Shown here one piece after another: positions 16,790 to 25,293 of a stretch of DNA of 64,000 nt. The translations under genes and the position numbers were made by a program. How positions within the stretch are numbered: position 1 is the first letter of the stretch; the number at the start of each line of letters is the position of its first letter. A model generated the notes under the pieces. The model was given only the letters and a program-made list of their open reading frames with translations, had not been told where the DNA came from and did no database searches. This DNA comes from Rhizosphaericola mali (GTDB taxonomy: Bacteria > Bacteroidota > Bacteroidia > Chitinophagales > Chitinophagaceae), in contig NZ_CP044016.1 in NCBI RefSeq assembly GCF_004337365.2, forward strand, positions 3,534,001 through 3,598,000, read 5' to 3'.

Positions 16790-17869
16790 TTAATTTCCCG
16801 TTTTAAGTAATCTTGTTTTCAGATTATTCTCAGCTTCTAACAATTGTGTTTCCACGGCACGGCGTTTTTCACGCCCTTCTTGCTGTATCCTCAAGACTTC
16901 ATCAATGGTAGAAATAATATTATTATTGGCAGTTGTGATTGTTTCAATATCAACAATACCGCGTTCTGTTTCTTTAGCTACATCGATAGTAGTTTGTTTG
17001 AGTATCTCGCTATTTTTACGCAAAAGTTCATTCGTTGCATCCGTAACAGCTTTTTGTGCAGCAAGGGCTTGTTGCGAATGTGCAATTCCTAATGTCAAAA
17101 CCATTTGATTTTTCCATAGTGGTAAAGTATTGACAATACTTGATTGGATTTTTTCCATCAAAGCAGAACTATTACTTTGTACCAATCTAATTTGCGGAGC
17201 GGTTTGCAGAATGACCATTCTAGTTAATTTTAGATCGTGCAATTTTTTATCAAATCTTTCCAATTGCTGTTGCAAATCTTTATATTCTTGGATTTTAGCT
17301 TGATCATTGGACGCTTCTGCTTCAGCTTTGATAGCAGGCAGCATTTCATTGTTTGCTTCTAACAATTTTTGATCTCCCGCTTCTATATACAAGGATAAGT
17401 CTTTGAAATATTGCTGATTTTGGACAAATAATTTATCCAAAACATTAATATCTTTCATCAAGCCTTGATAGTGCTGCTCCAATTTCAATTCAATCTGATG
17501 AATATTTTTTTCAACAGATGCATATTGATCTTTTAGTCTGCGTATTTTTTTCCCAATATTATCAAAAAATGGAAAAATGCTTTTTTTATTCGCTTCTTCA
17601 TCAAAATTTTTGACATTATTTTTCAAGTCCAACAAAATATCTTGCGCAGATCCGAGATCTTGTGTTTTTACTTGGCGTAAAATCTCATCAGAGAATGCAC
17701 TCACCTTATTCTGACTACTCAATCCGTATTGAATAATTCCCGTCGTATTACTGAAATCAATCGACTTTTTATAGTCTTCAATTTTCTTTTGTTCTTCTTG
17801 TGTAAAAACGGGTTTTTCATTACCATTTTCTTCTGGCGTATTGATAAGTGATAAATCTTGAAAAGCCAT
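16790..17869 (-). CDS. telA: TelA family toxic-anion-resistance protein
   Basis: A 359-residue cytoplasmic, largely helical protein of the TelA family (ISLPFFDNIG-like FPFFDNIGKKIRRLKDQYAS, LVQSNSSALMEKIQSSIVNTLPLW, and GIVDIETITTANNNIISTID). Members are linked to tellurite and other toxic-agent tolerance; the molecular action is unknown. It begins 15 bases after the stop of the XpaC-like gene, so the pair is an operon, a frequent arrangement for these two families. A terminator overlaps the 3' end. Confidence 0.88.
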   Translation of the reverse strand: MAFQDLSLINTPEENGNEKPVFTQEEQKKIEDYKKSIDFSNTTGIIQYGLSSQNKVSAFSDEILRQVKTQDLGSAQDILLDLKNNVKNFDEEANKKSIFPFFDNIGKKIRRLKDQYASVEKNIHQIELKLEQHYQGLMKDINVLDKLFVQNQQYFKDLSLYIEAGDQKLLEANNEMLPAIKAEAEASNDQAKIQEYKDLQQQLERFDKKLHDLKLTRMVILQTAPQIRLVQSNSSALMEKIQSSIVNTLPLWKNQMVLTLGIAHSQQALAAQKAVTDATNELLRKNSEILKQTTIDVAKETERGIVDIETITTANNNIISTIDEVLRIQQEGREKRRAVETQLLEAENNLKTRLLKTGN

Positions 17870-17884
17870 AGTTTTTATTTTAAA

Positions 17885-18673
17885 TTATTTTAATAAATTT
17901 CTATTTTTTAGTTGTTGGATATATACTTCGCGCTCGGCGGAAACTTCCAAAATCGATGCATCATATAGATTCGTTACCTCATTTTCAATAGCGACAACTG
18001 CCTGATCCAATGTTTTTTCAATTTCTAATTTTGAGTTGGCGACTTTGACATTATTCAGATTAGAAGTTTGAATACTTTTATATTGTCCTAGCATATTCAA
18101 AACTGTTTGATGACGCACTGTCATTAACTCCGCTTTTTGTTCGTCTTTTTCAATGATAGCTTTGAAGCAGTTGAATATTTTATCAATATTATTTTGAACA
18201 TTGCGATTTTGAATCGCATTGCGATATTGCAATAATTGGGATACATACTCCTGCGGAGAATTGACTATTTGTGGTTTCCATACAATCAGCGAGCTTGGAC
18301 GCGTCACCCAGTCCAAGACCAATTCCTCTTTTAATTCCAATCTTTTTAAGTAAGATTTGGTTTGACTTAAAAGCACAATATTTCCAATCAAATAACAAGC
18401 TAAATAGGAAATAAATGTCGCCAAACTGGCAAATAAAAGCGTAAGATCAAAATGCTGTGTTTTCCTCAAAAACAAAGCCATAATCCCCACTTCCACTCCT
18501 AAGAAAATGAAACCAAGCGCCACCCACGAGCGCACTTTTGCACGATATCCTTGATCAATCATTGCAATAGGGAACAAATGAATAGGCATCGGAACGAATG
18601 CAACAATGGACAAAATCGGCCAAATCATCCTTTTCACTTCCCAACCATAACTTTTTTTAGTCATCCAACCCAT
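17885..18673 (-). CDS. XpaC-like membrane protein
   Basis: A 262-residue protein with four hydrophobic stretches in the first 120 residues (PILSIVAFVPMPIHLFP; SWVALGFIFLGVEVGIMALF; LLFASLATFISYLACYLIGN) and a helical, soluble C-terminal half. Together with its place directly before telA this suggests the XpaC family (5-bromo-4-chloroindolyl phosphate hydrolysis protein), but the match is by layout more than by signature residues. I start at ATG 18673; ATG 18664 is also possible. The -7 element TAAATTTG ends only 3 bases before ATG 18673, so the message should be leaderless or nearly so. An in-frame TTG at 18709 lies upstream of the promoter. Confidence 0.7.
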   Translation of the reverse strand: MGWMTKKSYGWEVKRMIWPILSIVAFVPMPIHLFPIAMIDQGYRAKVRSWVALGFIFLGVEVGIMALFLRKTQHFDLTLLFASLATFISYLACYLIGNIVLLSQTKSYLKRLELKEELVLDWVTRPSSLIVWKPQIVNSPQEYVSQLLQYRNAIQNRNVQNNIDKIFNCFKAIIEKDEQKAELMTVRHQTVLNMLGQYKSIQTSNLNNVKVANSKLEIEKTLDQAVVAIENEVTNLYDASILEVSAEREVYIQQLKNRNLLK

Positions 18674-18676
18674 AAT

Positions 18677-18684
18677 CAAATTTA
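18677..18684 (-). promoter_or_regulatory. -7 element TAAATTTG of xpaC-like/telA operon, near-leaderless
   Basis: An exact TAnnTTTG match on the minus strand whose final G is 3 bases from ATG 18673. No TTG at ideal -33 spacing. Confidence 0.6.
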
Positions 18685-18814
18685 ATTGTATTATGCGAAA
18701 GGAGAACAAAATCTTCCATTAATGGCAAATAACTAACACAAATGGTAATTGTATTATTATGTTTAAGAAATTCTTTTAATCAAAATGATTGAAAAATCTT
18801 TTTGATTTTTTGGC

Positions 18815-19759
18815 CTAGTCATTAATAAATTTTACAATATCAGTAACCAACAATTCAGAAATTGGTAAATCTGGATTATTGTATGTCGCTATATTAGCTT
18901 GTCGCTCTCTATCAACAATAGTTTTCATTATATGATTCACATTTTTTAAAATAATCAATTGGCTTTTGGAATTGGCAGCATGCAAGTTTTCCGCATCTTT
19001 TACGCCAATTTGAATGTCATTATCTCCTTGAAGAATTAATATTGGGATATTCAATTTTTTAATTTCAAATTGAGGATCATATTTAAACCAAGAAATCATA
19101 TAAGGTTGGACACTTGGGCGAAAAAGGGTATTTAAACTTTCTGGAATATTTGATACTAGCTTTCCATGTTTTAACGAATCAATAATAGGAAAGCTGTTTT
19201 TTTGAACAATCAGAGGTTGACTCGATAGTTGGTTTTTTAAAATTTCATCTGCTGATTCTCCTGCGCCCGCCATGGAAATAAACATATTAGCATTTCCAAT
19301 TTTTGCTGCAATCATTCCGATTAACGAGCCTTCACTATGTCCAAATACTATGACTTTGGAATATTTATTTTTTGAGTTAAGTAGTTTTATCCACTTAACA
19401 GCATCATCAATGTAATTATTAAATCTCACATCTTCCTCCTTCGTACCAGATGCGATACTCGCTCCGACCCCACGTTTATCATATCTTACAGAAGCGATAT
19501 TATGATTAGCTAAAGAGTCAGCTAAATATTTTAATGAATTATTACTCATAAAAGGATTATTACCATTTCGATCGGTAGGTCCTGATCCTGCAATTATTAA
19601 AACTATAGGAATTTTATGTGCCATTTTTTCTGGCTCAGTTAATGTACCAAATATATTACCCGTTGTAGTATTTAACTCAATATCAGATTCTTTCATTTGA
19701 CTATACAAGTTTGAATTAAAGATTAATACGATTAAAAGAAGGAACCATTTTCTAGACAT
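18815..19759 (-). CDS. Exported alpha/beta hydrolase
   Basis: A 314-residue protein with a signal peptide (MSRKWFLLLIVLIFNSNLYSQ). The alpha/beta-hydrolase core shows the oxyanion block IAGSGPTDRNGNNP, the nucleophile elbow GHSEGS (Ser near 150), the acid in ILQGDNDIQIG and the catalytic His in NVNHIMKT. Such enzymes are esterases or peptidases of the dienelactone-hydrolase-like type. No substrate clue is given by the context; flanking genes face the same strand but with gaps of 40 and 105 bases. Confidence 0.85.
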   Translation of the reverse strand: MSRKWFLLLIVLIFNSNLYSQMKESDIELNTTTGNIFGTLTEPEKMAHKIPIVLIIAGSGPTDRNGNNPFMSNNSLKYLADSLANHNIASVRYDKRGVGASIASGTKEEDVRFNNYIDDAVKWIKLLNSKNKYSKVIVFGHSEGSLIGMIAAKIGNANMFISMAGAGESADEILKNQLSSQPLIVQKNSFPIIDSLKHGKLVSNIPESLNTLFRPSVQPYMISWFKYDPQFEIKKLNIPILILQGDNDIQIGVKDAENLHAANSKSQLIILKNVNHIMKTIVDRERQANIATYNNPDLPISELLVTDIVKFIND

Positions 19760-19799
19760 AATTTATAGTTTTATTTGAAGTAAAGTGTAAAATTGTATA

Positions 19800-20378
19800 C
19801 TAAAAAAGTAATTGATAAATAATGGGAATTTTAGTTAATATTTCACCTAGAACAATGATCAAAATAAAAGATAACTTTAGTTTCGTTCCTGTAAGATTAA
19901 AACAGACTTTGTATGCATTGTATAGTAATATAATATGCAGAATTGTACCAACTATAGAAATCAAAGCAAGCATTAATATTTTGCCGAAGTCAATATTTAA
20001 CAAATTGGACGGTGTGACATTTGTAGGAATTAGATTTGGGAAAATGAATGCCATCAGAGGTGCAATAACTAAAGGAATTCTTGCAAAAATAGTAGTGCCC
20101 AATAAATCAATTGCCCTTGGCCAACGACCGGCACCACAGAATAAAAATCCTAAACAGAAGAATATACACGTTAGTAACCAACCTATAATTTGATCGAGTA
20201 AAAATCTCGTAAAAGGAAAATAAATTGGTTTAGAAAAATGTATATCAATCAATCCATCAAATCTGCAGAAACTAAAATAGCTCAAAAGTGTAGTTATTGC
20301 AAGAAATAAAATACCAATAATTAAAGTTTTTGCTCCTGCCAGATAGTAAAAAGGTGTTAGAATTTTATTCTGAGTCAT
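19800..20378 (-). CDS. YIP1-like multi-pass membrane protein
   Basis: A 192-residue very hydrophobic protein with about five membrane segments (LIIGILFLAITTLLSYF; IIGWLLTCIFFCLGFLF; IPLVIAPLMAFIFP; ILMLALISIVGTILHIIL; LSFILIIVLGEILTKIP). The architecture and the GRWPRAIDLLGTTIFARIP stretch recall YIP1-domain proteins; identity is tentative. The ATG overlaps the stop of the DUF2089 gene (ATGA), implying translational coupling. With that zinc-ribbon/HTH partner, a membrane-bound antagonist or sensor role is conceivable but unproven. Confidence 0.65.
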   Translation of the reverse strand: MTQNKILTPFYYLAGAKTLIIGILFLAITTLLSYFSFCRFDGLIDIHFSKPIYFPFTRFLLDQIIGWLLTCIFFCLGFLFCGAGRWPRAIDLLGTTIFARIPLVIAPLMAFIFPNLIPTNVTPSNLLNIDFGKILMLALISIVGTILHIILLYNAYKVCFNLTGTKLKLSFILIIVLGEILTKIPIIYQLLF

Positions 20379-20629
20379 TTCTCCAGTTTTTTAATAATAT
20401 TATCTAAATAGTTTCGCACAGTTGGATAGCTTAACTGCATTTTCTCCGCCATAATTTTAATATTCCCACTATTGATCACAAAATCTAATACAAATTGGCT
20501 TTCTTCAGGAGTCAATTGCAATAATGGTGGCAATGGATATTGACCCGTTACGGTGGTTCCACAGGAATTACAATTGAGAGTCTGCACTATGAGTTGATCG
20601 CCGCAACTTGGGCATATTTTCGGTATCAT
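20375..20629 (-). CDS. DUF2089-like zinc-ribbon/HTH small regulator
   Basis: An 84-residue protein. The N-terminus has a zinc ribbon (CPSCG at 6-10, then CNSCG near 19-23). The second half is a helix-turn-helix of the sigma-region-4/LuxR type (LTPEESQFVLDFVINSGNIK and MQLSYPTVRNYLDNIIKKLE). This is the DUF2089 layout, thought to be DNA-binding. The stop codon overlaps the start of the downstream membrane protein by 4 bases, so the two are one translational unit. Confidence 0.8.
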   Translation of the reverse strand: MIPKICPSCGDQLIVQTLNCNSCGTTVTGQYPLPPLLQLTPEESQFVLDFVINSGNIKIMAEKMQLSYPTVRNYLDNIIKKLEK

Positions 20630-20684
20630 ATTTTAATAAAGTTAAAAACAAATTTAATTTTATTAAAATATTTTTTAAATAAAT

Positions 20685-21017
20685 TTAATCATTTGTTACT
20701 TTCCCTTGATGAAAAGTAACAAATGATTAAGTCGTTCTAAGGCAAACAAAGCGGTTTCAAATTGCTTATTTTTTTAATAGCATTTATCTTTATAACAAAA
20801 AAGACTGATTAATAAATTTATTCGGAAGTCGAACCAAACGTCAGCAATACAGCGAAAGTAAAAATATAGCGGAATGGCGTTTTGTGCAATTTAAGCTCTA
20901 GAATTTCAGCCAATTACTAGCACAAAACAATGCCTGAAGCGTATATTTTTACGGTGCGTAGCATTCGCCTTATTGCGGACTTGATTTTTTGGTTCTTTTT
21001 TATCAAGAAAAAAGAAC
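20685..21017. repeat. Element bounded by two inverted hairpins
   Basis: The left hairpin is a perfect 18-bp stem (20685-20702 with 20713-20730) with loop CCCTTGATGA. The right hairpin is a 10-bp stem (20992-21001 with 21008-21017) with loop ATCAAG. The loops and flanking stem bases are inverse to each other, so the segment has imperfect inverted ends, each itself a palindrome. Inside, TTTTGTGC (20880-20887) is inverted at 20920-20927. The inner part is less AT-rich than its surroundings. It looks like a non-coding, non-autonomous repeat; only one copy is present here, so repetition is inferred, not seen. Confidence 0.5.
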
Positions 21018-21033
21018 ATATCCAATAAAAATA

Positions 21034-21059
21034 AGGGAACAGTAAGACTACCATTCCCT
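21034..21059 (-). terminator. Intrinsic terminator of the FAD/Fe-S dehydrogenase gene
   Basis: On the minus strand AGGGAA pairs with TTCCCT (21034-21039 with 21054-21059) with an inner GTA/TAC pairing, followed by TTATTTTTATT. Confidence 0.6.
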
Positions 21060-21085
21060 CTATCATCAAATCAAAACCAATATAA

Positions 21086-23920
21086 CTATGCAGTCACTTC
21101 ATCAATCAGATAGAAAATCGATTTAAAATTAATCTCACTGTATTCACTCATACCAATCTCACATGGACGATTGGTAGAATATCCTTCTGTACAAGACGAC
21201 GGGATTTGTTCTTTCAAATGCCTTTGACCATGTGCATTCAATTCAGGAAAAGTAAAACCTCTATCACCTGCGAAACCACAACAATTAGTTTCTATCAACT
21301 TCACTTCCTCTGCGCACATTCCAGACAATTTAACCAAATTATCCACCATCCCAATTTTCTTGGCAGAGCAAACTGGGAATACTGTAGCAATTGCTTGTTT
21401 GTGTTTTACTTGGAGTTGAGGCATCACAAATTCCAACATAAATTGAATTGGATCATAGACCTTTAAAATATCCGATTTGAAATGGTGCAAACTTGTATAA
21501 TAACAGGAGCTCATATCATATACGATCGGCCATTTCCCATTCTCGCTTGCAGTCATTAAATCTGCTTCCAAATTATCAGAAAGTTTATTTCCTTCCTCCA
21601 CCAAACCCTTACTACTGAAAGGCATGCCGCAACAATGACTATTTATATTTTTTGGATAAATGATCGTAAATCCGGCTTTAGTTAACAGCTTTTCGGTCAA
21701 TTGCACAAGGTTCAAATCCTTTTTATCATAACCTTTATCCTTTCCCATACCACGATTGATACAAGAGGCGAAATACACCACTTTTCGTTCTTGACCAGCA
21801 TTGACTATGTCTTGTTTAATTTTTTGTCCACCTTTTGGCGTGTAAGGATTCCATTGGGGAATAGCATCACCCGATAATTTGCGTAAGCCGCCAGCGATTC
21901 CTCCCATTATTTTATCTCCAATAATACTTTGTACACCACCAACAATATTCAAAGCGACACGCATTCCTGCTGTTGTTGCTCCCATATGATCGGCAAATTT
22001 ATCAGCGATCTTTTTCTCTTTATCCGAAGCTAATTGTTTGCGTAAATCTTTTACATACAATCCTGTATCAATTCCAACTGGACATGCCAATCCACACAAT
22101 CCATCTGTCGCACAAGTCTCATCCACCGTGTATTGCGCATCTTTTTTAAATTGTTCGAGTCGCTGTGGATCTTCACCCGTTTCTTGCAAACGCGTAATTT
22201 CTCGACCTACAACAATACGTTGACGAGGAGAAAGCGTCAAACCTTCCGCTACACAACTTGATTCGCAAAAACCACATTCCATACATTTGTCTACAATCTC
22301 ATTAGAGGCGGGCAATGGTTTTAAATTTTCTAAATGAATTTTTGGATCGTGGTTGATAATCACACCCGGATTGAGCAAATTATTTGGGTCAAATATTTGC
22401 TTGATGCGCATCATGATATTATAGGCAGCTTCGCCCCATTCCTGCAAAACAAAAGGAGCCATATTACGACCTGTTCCATGTTCTGCTTTCAACGAACCTT
22501 CAAATTTATCCGCAATCAAATCTGCTAATTCGTCCATCATATCCGCATATCTTTTCACTTCGGACGCTTCCGAAAAATCTTGGGAAAATACCATATGCAA
22601 ATTTCCAGCCATCGCATGTCCGAATAAAGTAGCATCATGATATCCGTATTTTTTGAAAATAGCTTTCATCCCTATACAAGCTGCAGCCAGATTTTCTACC
22701 GGAACAGCGACATCCTCAATTATACAAGTCGTGCCCGTTTTACGCAAACCACCAACTGTTGGCAACAAACCTTTTCGCGCTTCCCAATTGAAAGCATATT
22801 GCTTAATATCTTTATCCGAACGCACAAATTCAAAAGGATGCGAAGTCGGAATTTCAACAATCGCATCACGTACTTTTTGTTGATTTACAGCAAGATCCGC
22901 CTCTTTTTCCGTCTGACATTCCACCAATAAAACACAAGCAGATTCGGGTAATGTTTTGAAATAAGCTGGCGCCATCGGATGCGTTTCCACAGACCGAATA
23001 CTATCGCGATCCAACAACTCAACTGCTGCGACAAAGGATTCTTTTAAAAGAGGAACGACGCGACAAGCGTCTTCAATCGTATTGAAAATCAACATCGCGC
23101 AGGATTTGTACTTAATATCCACCACCGTCTGATACGTGATATCAGAAATAAATGCCAATGTTCCTTCCGACCCAATCATCAAATGCTTGATAATGTCTAT
23201 TGGATCCTCAAAATCGACTAATGCATTGATGCTATAACCAGTGGTATTTTTGATTTTGTATTTTCGGATAATCCGCTCTTTTAAAACCTCATCCGAATTA
23301 ATGGTATTTTTTAAATCAATAATTTCTTGAAGTAAATCAGGCCTATTTTTGGCAAATGCCTTTCTTGAATAGGGATCAGAGGTATCTAAAATAGTTCCAT
23401 CCTGCAATACGATTCGAATATCTGCAATTGTACGGTAGGTATCTTGTCGATTGCCGCAGCACATGCCACTTGCATTATTTGCAGCAATACCGCCAATTAA
23501 AGCCGAACCGATAGACGCTGGATCGGGACCAATTTTTCGACCATAAGGTTTTAATATAATATTCGCTTTCGTTCCCACGATCCCAGGTTGAAAACGAACA
23601 CGCTCTCCTTTTTGATCCAAAACTTGATACTGTTTCCAATTATGCGAACAAACCACCAAAATAGAATCTGTAATTGCTTGTCCCGCCAAACTGGTACCAC
23701 CAGCCCGAAAAGTAACTGGCAGTTGCAATGCCGCCGCTTCTTGCAATACCGACACGACCTCAGATTCATTATGCGCTTGCACAATTATTTTGGGTAAAAG
23801 TCTGTAAAAGCTTGCATCCGTTCCGTACGCCAATATTTTTAATGGATTGGTTACTAATCGATCTTCGGGTACAACACGAGCAATTTTATTTTTAAATTCT
23901 TGGTAAGTAGCAGGTAACAT
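21086..23920 (-). CDS. FAD-linked oxidase with Fe-S and CCG domains (D-lactate dehydrogenase-like)
   Basis: A 944-residue fusion. Residues about 40-260 form an FAD-binding PCMH domain (RAGGTSLAGQAITDS, GLIGGIAANNASGMCCGN-type block), then the FAD-linked oxidase C-terminal domain (about 270-540, HGTGRN). A 4Fe-4S ferredoxin pair follows (CMECGFCESSC near 545 and CATDGLCGLACP near 600) and finally two cysteine-rich CCG modules (HCCGMPFSS; NCCGFAGDRGF). This order matches quinone-linked D-lactate/D-2-hydroxyacid dehydrogenases of the Dld-II/GlcD-GlcF fused type, oxidising a 2-hydroxyacid at the inner membrane face. Substrate among D-lactate, glycolate or D-2-hydroxyglutarate is not settled by sequence. 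Monocistronic with its own terminator. Confidence 0.85.
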   Translation of the reverse strand: MLPATYQEFKNKIARVVPEDRLVTNPLKILAYGTDASFYRLLPKIIVQAHNESEVVSVLQEAAALQLPVTFRAGGTSLAGQAITDSILVVCSHNWKQYQVLDQKGERVRFQPGIVGTKANIILKPYGRKIGPDPASIGSALIGGIAANNASGMCCGNRQDTYRTIADIRIVLQDGTILDTSDPYSRKAFAKNRPDLLQEIIDLKNTINSDEVLKERIIRKYKIKNTTGYSINALVDFEDPIDIIKHLMIGSEGTLAFISDITYQTVVDIKYKSCAMLIFNTIEDACRVVPLLKESFVAAVELLDRDSIRSVETHPMAPAYFKTLPESACVLLVECQTEKEADLAVNQQKVRDAIVEIPTSHPFEFVRSDKDIKQYAFNWEARKGLLPTVGGLRKTGTTCIIEDVAVPVENLAAACIGMKAIFKKYGYHDATLFGHAMAGNLHMVFSQDFSEASEVKRYADMMDELADLIADKFEGSLKAEHGTGRNMAPFVLQEWGEAAYNIMMRIKQIFDPNNLLNPGVIINHDPKIHLENLKPLPASNEIVDKCMECGFCESSCVAEGLTLSPRQRIVVGREITRLQETGEDPQRLEQFKKDAQYTVDETCATDGLCGLACPVGIDTGLYVKDLRKQLASDKEKKIADKFADHMGATTAGMRVALNIVGGVQSIIGDKIMGGIAGGLRKLSGDAIPQWNPYTPKGGQKIKQDIVNAGQERKVVYFASCINRGMGKDKGYDKKDLNLVQLTEKLLTKAGFTIIYPKNINSHCCGMPFSSKGLVEEGNKLSDNLEADLMTASENGKWPIVYDMSSCYYTSLHHFKSDILKVYDPIQFMLEFVMPQLQVKHKQAIATVFPVCSAKKIGMVDNLVKLSGMCAEEVKLIETNCCGFAGDRGFTFPELNAHGQRHLKEQIPSSCTEGYSTNRPCEIGMSEYSEINFKSIFYLIDEVTA

Positions 23921-24069
23921 ATATCATCGCATTTATTCTGATGCAAAATTGGAATATTTCTATTAACAAGAAATGTATTTTTTTTCCTAAAAATGGTACA
24001 ATTTTCCGAATACAAATTTCATTTTAGCAGAAATGTCTACAAGAGAGAATGCAATTACGTATAATCTTT

Positions 24070-24077
24070 TAGATTTG
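24070..24077 (+). promoter_or_regulatory. -7 promoter element TAGATTTG of VanZ-lspA operon
   Basis: An exact TAnnTTTG match 19 bases before the VanZ-family ATG at 24097. Confidence 0.55.
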
Positions 24078-24096
24078 CTGAAATTTTAATCTAGGC

Positions 24097-24507
24097 ATGA
24101 CATCAAATAAAAAGTGGATTCTATTATACATTCCCGCATTCTTATGGGCTGTATTGATATTTCTACTACTGACATTACCTCCACAAACATTTGAGGATGA
24201 ATCCGTTTCTGTCATTCCTCAATTTGACAAAATCGTTCATGCTGGGTTATTTGGCGCCATGGTTTTCTGGTTGGCACTTCCACTAGCTAAAAGATACAGT
24301 TCATCGAGCAAAATTTTGATTTGGTTTACTATTGCTTCTTCTTTGTATGGTTGTGCGATGGAATTTGTACAAAAATATTGCACTTCTGATCGCGATTTTG
24401 ATGTTTGGGATATGGTAGCGGATACCGTCGGGGCAATTTTATCCTATTTCTGTATGCGTTACATATTTAACCAATATCAAAAGAAAAAAAATATCCAAAT
24501 CGCTTAA
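24097..24507 (+). CDS. VanZ family membrane protein
   Basis: A 136-residue protein with four membrane segments (WILLYIPAFLWAVLIFLLLT; VHAGLFGAMVFWLALPLA; ILIWFTIASSLYGCAMEF; MVADTVGAILSYF). The conserved VanZ-like features FDKIVHAGLFG and ASSLYGCAMEFVQ plus DVWDMVADTVGA are present. VanZ relatives occur widely outside vancomycin resistance; no resistance role is implied. lspA starts 30 bases downstream on the same strand, so they are likely co-transcribed. Confidence 0.85.
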   Translation: MTSNKKWILLYIPAFLWAVLIFLLLTLPPQTFEDESVSVIPQFDKIVHAGLFGAMVFWLALPLAKRYSSSSKILIWFTIASSLYGCAMEFVQKYCTSDRDFDVWDMVADTVGAILSYFCMRYIFNQYQKKKNIQIA

Positions 24508-24537
24508 CGCTTTCTCTCAATTAATTTCTCTATAAAA

Positions 24538-25167
24538 ATGAAACTTAAATATACGGCTTTTATTATCCTCATCATTTTGGCATTGGATCAATTCATCAAG
24601 ATTTATGTAAAAACTCATTTTTACATGGGTGAAGATGTGCGCGTTTTGGGTAATTGGTTCCATTTACATTTTATTGAAAATCCAGGCATGGCTTGGGGTA
24701 TGAAATTTGGTGGGGATTGGGGTAAAATTGCGTTGACTGTTTTTAGATTGATTGCCGTTATTTGGGGTACATTTTACATTAAGAAAATTGTCAAAGCAGA
24801 GATGCAACGAGGCTTTATTATCTGTGTATGTTTAATTTATGCAGGTGCCGCTGGGAACTTGATTGATAGTATTTTTTATGGAAAAATATTTAATGTCAGC
24901 GATCCTTATATGCAAAACATTGCGACTTTATTTCCCAAAGAAGGCGGTTACGCTGGCTTTTTACATGGTCGCGTGGTAGATATGTTTTATTTCCCTTTGG
25001 TCGATACTATTTTACCCAATTGGGTTCCGTTTATGGGCGGGCAAAGATTTACATTTTTTGATCCTGTCTTTAATTTAGCGGATATGTCCATCTCTACGGG
25101 AGTGATTAGTTTGCTTGTTTTTCAAAGCAAATTTTTCCCAAAAAAAGTGGAAAATAACGCCGTGTAA
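24538..25167 (+). CDS. lspA: Lipoprotein signal peptidase (signal peptidase II)
   Basis: A 209-residue inner-membrane aspartic protease that removes signal peptides from prolipoproteins after lipidation. Four membrane segments; conserved blocks HFIENPGMAWGM, AGNLIDSI (101-112) and FNLADMSIST. The catalytic Asp pair is D148 (GRVVDMF) and D182 (FNLAD). About 25 extra residues separate GNLIDS from VVDMF, making the protein longer than the 160-170 residues of proteobacterial enzymes, as in other Bacteroidota. Several lipoprotein substrates are encoded in this window (YceI-like protein, CtpA-like protease, 44.5-kb lipoprotein). Confidence 0.95.
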   Translation: MKLKYTAFIILIILALDQFIKIYVKTHFYMGEDVRVLGNWFHLHFIENPGMAWGMKFGGDWGKIALTVFRLIAVIWGTFYIKKIVKAEMQRGFIICVCLIYAGAAGNLIDSIFYGKIFNVSDPYMQNIATLFPKEGGYAGFLHGRVVDMFYFPLVDTILPNWVPFMGGQRFTFFDPVFNLADMSISTGVISLLVFQSKFFPKKVENNAV

Positions 25168-25233
25168 ATTCATTTCCCTACAAAAAAATTTAAAAATTGT
25201 TTTCCAAATTGGCATAAATAATATATGGACAGT

Positions 25234-25263
25234 TTGTTCAGTTGTTCGAAACCATTATTTTTG
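25234..25263 (+). promoter_or_regulatory. Promoter TTG-N19-TATTTTTG of peptidylprolyl isomerase gene
   Basis: TTG at 25234-25236 and TATTTTTG at 25256-25263, spacing 19, both boxes matching the Bacteroidota consensus; the start codon is 30 bases downstream at 25294. Confidence 0.7.
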
Positions 25264-25293
25264 CCGTCTTATAAAAATTAAGTAGAACAAATT

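Larger units (their letters stand above)
20630..21085. other. 456-bp intergenic region, no gene
   Basis: No plausible reading frame. It contains an AT-rich stretch (20636-20684), then the hairpin-bounded element described separately (20685-21017), then the terminator of the dehydrogenase gene (21034-21059). Confidence 0.8.

Noticed and set aside
20685-21017. Insertion-sequence remnant
   Set aside because: No transposase fragment in any frame and no target-site duplication that I could see; the ends are hairpins, so it is listed as a repeat of unknown kind instead.
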